A stretch of 7,605 nucleotides of DNA from positions 1-7,605 of the forward strand of contig DPSI01000599.1 of the NCBI GenBank assembly GCA_003527165.1, given 5' to 3'. The notes under the pieces were generated by a model. It saw only the letters and a program-made list of their open reading frames with translations, ran no database searches and was not told the origin of the DNA. Position 1 is the first letter of the stretch, and each line of letters starts with the position of its first letter. The DNA is from Pseudomonas sp. Lineage in GTDB: Bacteria; Pseudomonadota; Gammaproteobacteria; Pseudomonadales; Pseudomonadaceae. Shown one piece after another: positions 6,469 through 7,605 of the stretch. The position numbers were made by a program, and so were the translations under genes.

Positions 6469-6501
6469 CCGGCGCGCCATGCTATCGCCCAGGCGCGCCG
6501 G
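6469..6501. repeat. GC-rich inverted repeat between convergent genes
   Basis: CCGGCGCGCC (6469-6478) and GGCGCGCCGG (6492-6501) form a perfect 10-bp, all-GC stem around a 13-base loop. It lies in the 65-bp gap between the chemoreceptor stop and the spuH stop, the right place for a shared terminator, but neither strand has a T run after the stem. Each arm contains the self-complementary octamer GGCGCGCC, so the arms are also direct repeats. Confidence 0.6.
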
Positions 6502-6513
6502 ATATCCTGTGCG

Positions 6514-7410
6514 TCAGCTATGCGCCGATGGCGGCGCCGCCACCGTGTTGGTGGCCGCCGGACGCCAGTTTTGCGTACTGGTTTCATCCATGGCCTGACG
6601 CATGGAGCGAACGCGGCGTTTCTCGGCACGACGGCTGACGTACCAGGCGATGAAGGTCGCGAGCGACACCACTAGCAGGATCAGACTGGCTACCGCGTTG
6701 ATTTCCGGCTTCACGCCCAGACGCACGGCGGAGAAGATCTCCATCGGCAGCGTGGTCGAGCCCGGACCGGAAACGAAACTGGCGAGCACCAGGTCATCCA
6801 GCGACAGGGCGAACGAGAGCATGCCGCCGGCCGCCAGTGACGGCGCAATCATCGGCATGGTGATCAGAAAGAACACTTTCCAGGGCCGCGCGCCGAGGTC
6901 CATCGCCGCTTCCTCGATGGACTGGTCGAGTTCGCGCAGCCGCGCCATCACCACCACCGCGACATAAGCCGAGCAGAAGGTAGTATGCGCGATCCAGATG
7001 GTCGCGATACCCCGTTGTGCCGGCCAGCCGATCAATTGCGCCATCGCCACAAACAACAACAGCAACGATAGACCCGTGATCACTTCAGGCATGACCAACG
7101 GCGCCGTAACCAGACCACCGAACAGCGTACGGCCACGGAAGTTGGGAATCCGGGTCAGCACGAACGCTGCCATGGTACCCAGCGCCACCGCGGTCACCGC
7201 CGTGTAGAAGGCGATTTCCAGCGAGCGCATCACCGCCCCCATCAACTGACTATTTTCCAGCAGGCCGGCGTACCACTTCAGCGACCAGCCGCCCCACACC
7301 GTCACCAGCCGTGAGGCGTTGAACGAATAGATGACCAGCAGCACCATGGGCAAATAGATGAACAGCAGCCCGAGCACCAGGATCAGGTTGGAAAAGCTGT
7401 AGCGCTTCAT
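6514..7410 (-). CDS. spuH: Polyamine ABC transporter permease SpuH/PotI
   Basis: A 298-residue inner-membrane permease with about six helices (10-30, 63-85, 100-125, 135-156, 185-206, 238-258). The binding-protein-dependent transport (EAA) motif, E167-A-A-M-D-L-G173 followed by PWKVFFLITMP (176-186), contacts the ATPase. SFNASRLVTVWGGWSLKWY (29-47) and SLDDLVLASFVSGPGSTTLP (203-222) are typical of the PotC/PotI branch, which with PotH moves putrescine and spermidine; Pseudomonas calls this pair SpuG/SpuH. The product is slightly longer than E. coli PotI (281 residues) because of an Ala/Pro-rich tail (about 274-298). ATG at 7410 has GGAGGG six bases upstream; an in-frame ATG at 7476 would add 22 residues but has no ribosome binding site and would run through the inserted junction segment. 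The gene follows spuG on the same strand, but a duplicated 80-bp unit separates them. Confidence 0.93.
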   Translation of the reverse strand: MKRYSFSNLILVLGLLFIYLPMVLLVIYSFNASRLVTVWGGWSLKWYAGLLENSQLMGAVMRSLEIAFYTAVTAVALGTMAAFVLTRIPNFRGRTLFGGLVTAPLVMPEVITGLSLLLLFVAMAQLIGWPAQRGIATIWIAHTTFCSAYVAVVVMARLRELDQSIEEAAMDLGARPWKVFFLITMPMIAPSLAAGGMLSFALSLDDLVLASFVSGPGSTTLPMEIFSAVRLGVKPEINAVASLILLVVSLATFIAWYVSRRAEKRRVRSMRQAMDETSTQNWRPAATNTVAAPPSAHS

Positions 7411-7433
7411 AGCATGCCCTCCAACGCCTTCGC
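7407..7433 (-). repeat. Direct repeat copy next to spuH start
   Basis: This 27-bp segment matches 7487-7513 at 25 of 27 positions (differences at 7414 and 7428, against 7494 and 7508). Read on the minus strand it encodes AKALEGML and then TGA, overlapping the spuH ATG as ATGA. Beyond 7433 similarity drops, though the next codons still resemble each other (CGA AGC CTA against CGC AAC CAG). Confidence 0.9.
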
Positions 7434-7490
7434 TAGGCTTCGAGATGAAAAGCCGGTTGAGCAGCACAGGCCGCATTTGGGCTGGGTCAT
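7407..7490 (-). CDS. Possible 27-residue leader/relay ORF between spuG and spuH
   Basis: On the minus strand ATG at 7490-7488 overlaps the spuG TGA as ATGA and is preceded, six bases away, by GGAGGG within spuG. The frame runs 27 codons (it begins MTQPKCGLCC and ends AKALEGML) and its TGA (7409-7407) overlaps the spuH ATG, again as ATGA. The last eight residues copy the SpuG C-terminus apart from K to M. It has the layout of a translationally coupled minicistron, but nothing shows that the peptide has a function. The CGLCC triple cysteine may be chance. It could simply be the by-product of a duplication that kept ribosome re-initiation from spuG to spuH working. Confidence 0.35.
   Translation of the reverse strand: MTQPKCGLCCSTGFSSRSLAKALEGML
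7417..7422 (-). promoter_or_regulatory. Shine-Dalgarno of spuH, duplicated from the spuG end
   Basis: GGAGGG lies six bases before the spuH ATG. The same hexamer with the same spacing to an ATG occurs at 7497-7502 inside the last codons of spuG, because the region is duplicated. Confidence 0.75.
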
Positions 7491-7513
7491 AGCTTGCCCT
7501 CCAACGCTTTCGC
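7487..7513 (-). repeat. Direct repeat copy at the end of spuG
   Basis: This is the partner of 7407-7433, exactly 80 bp away. On the minus strand it is the end of spuG, encoding AKALEGKL and TGA, with GGAGGG and an ATG overlapping the stop. This is probably the ancestral spuG/spuH junction, with the other copy made by duplication. Confidence 0.9.
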
Positions 7514-7605
7514 CTGGTTGCGGTTGAATAGAATGATCGGCACCAGCAGGATCACCAGCATCACCACCGCCAAGGCGGACGCCACTGGCCAGTCACGGTT
7601 GTTGA
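7487..7605 (-). CDS. spuG: Polyamine ABC transporter permease SpuG/PotH, C-terminal end
   Basis: The last 38 codons of a gene that continues beyond the window. The fragment reads NNRDWPVASALAVVMLVILL and continues VPIILFNRNQAKALEGKL before TGA. RDWP-ASALA-VM plus a final hydrophobic helix closely matches the C-terminus of E. coli PotH as I remember it. PotH/SpuG pairs with PotI/SpuH to form the membrane channel of the putrescine/spermidine importer; the ATPase and binding-protein genes are expected further upstream on this strand, outside the window. The stop overlaps the ATG of a small reading frame, not of spuH itself, because of the repeat described here. Confidence 0.88.
   Translation of the reverse strand, partial: NNRDWPVASALAVVMLVILLVPIILFNRNQAKALEGKL

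Noticed and set aside
7411..7476. In-frame 22-residue N-terminal extension of SpuH from ATG 7476
   Set aside because: It has no ribosome binding site, would add a non-hydrophobic extension unlike PotI relatives, and runs through the spacer between the repeats; ATG 7410 has GGAGGG at ideal distance.
7407..7513. Small transposon or target-site duplication at the spuG/spuH spacer
   Set aside because: The repeats are 27 bp, too long for a typical target-site duplication, and the 53 bp between them show no clear terminal inverted repeats; a local duplication fits better.
1..7605. CRISPR array, tRNA, rRNA, riboswitch, toxin-antitoxin or phage-defence genes
   Set aside because: Scanning by eye found no regularly spaced repeats, cloverleaf-like tRNA segment or typical motif of such genes; nearly all the DNA is explained by ordinary coding genes.

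Overview
The window looks like a stretch of a high-GC gammaproteobacterial chromosome, most likely Pseudomonas or a close relative such as the P. stutzeri/Stutzerimonas group. The reasons are strongly GC-biased third codon positions, a DctM closely resembling what I remember of the P. aeruginosa succinate/fumarate TRAP permease, and a SpuG/SpuH-type polyamine permease pair. The genus call rests on recalled protein similarity, not a search. The window holds ordinary chromosomal genes. I see no rRNA, tRNA, CRISPR array, transposase, integrase or phage gene.

Left part (1-1566, + strand): the 3' end of dctQ, then complete dctM overlapping it by one base, then a strong intrinsic terminator. These are the two membrane subunits of a C4-dicarboxylate TRAP transporter; the binding protein dctP would lie upstream, outside the window. 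Next (1592-2200, - strand) is a PHD/EGLN-like 2-oxoglutarate/Fe(II) prolyl hydroxylase homologue starting with TTG. It is divergent from a secreted DUF2059-type protein (2351-3148, +). That gene overlaps by 20 bp, tail to tail, with an alpha/beta hydrolase of the monoacylglycerol lipase/lysophospholipase type (3129-4067, -). The hydrolase is divergent from a membrane-anchored thioredoxin-like protein with two CxC motifs (4154-4726, +).

Right part: a chemoreceptor (4823-6448, +) whose N-terminal half is six membrane helices with no sizeable periplasmic domain. It is convergent with the end of a polyamine ABC transporter operon on the - strand: spuH/potI (6514-7410) preceded by the C-terminal end of spuG/potH (7487-7605). 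A GC-rich inverted repeat lies in the 65-bp convergent gap.

The most unusual feature is the spuG-spuH junction. The last 27 bp of spuG, including its Shine-Dalgarno sequence and ATGA stop/start overlap, occurs again 80 bp downstream with two mismatches, and that second copy supplies the ribosome binding site and start codon of spuH. Between the copies lies a 27-codon reading frame that overlaps spuG and spuH by ATGA at either end, so it could act as a translational relay or be a scar of a local duplication. Other points of interest are the EGLN-like hydroxylase, the membrane-embedded chemoreceptor input module and the double-CxC thioredoxin-like protein. I found no clear new multi-gene system.
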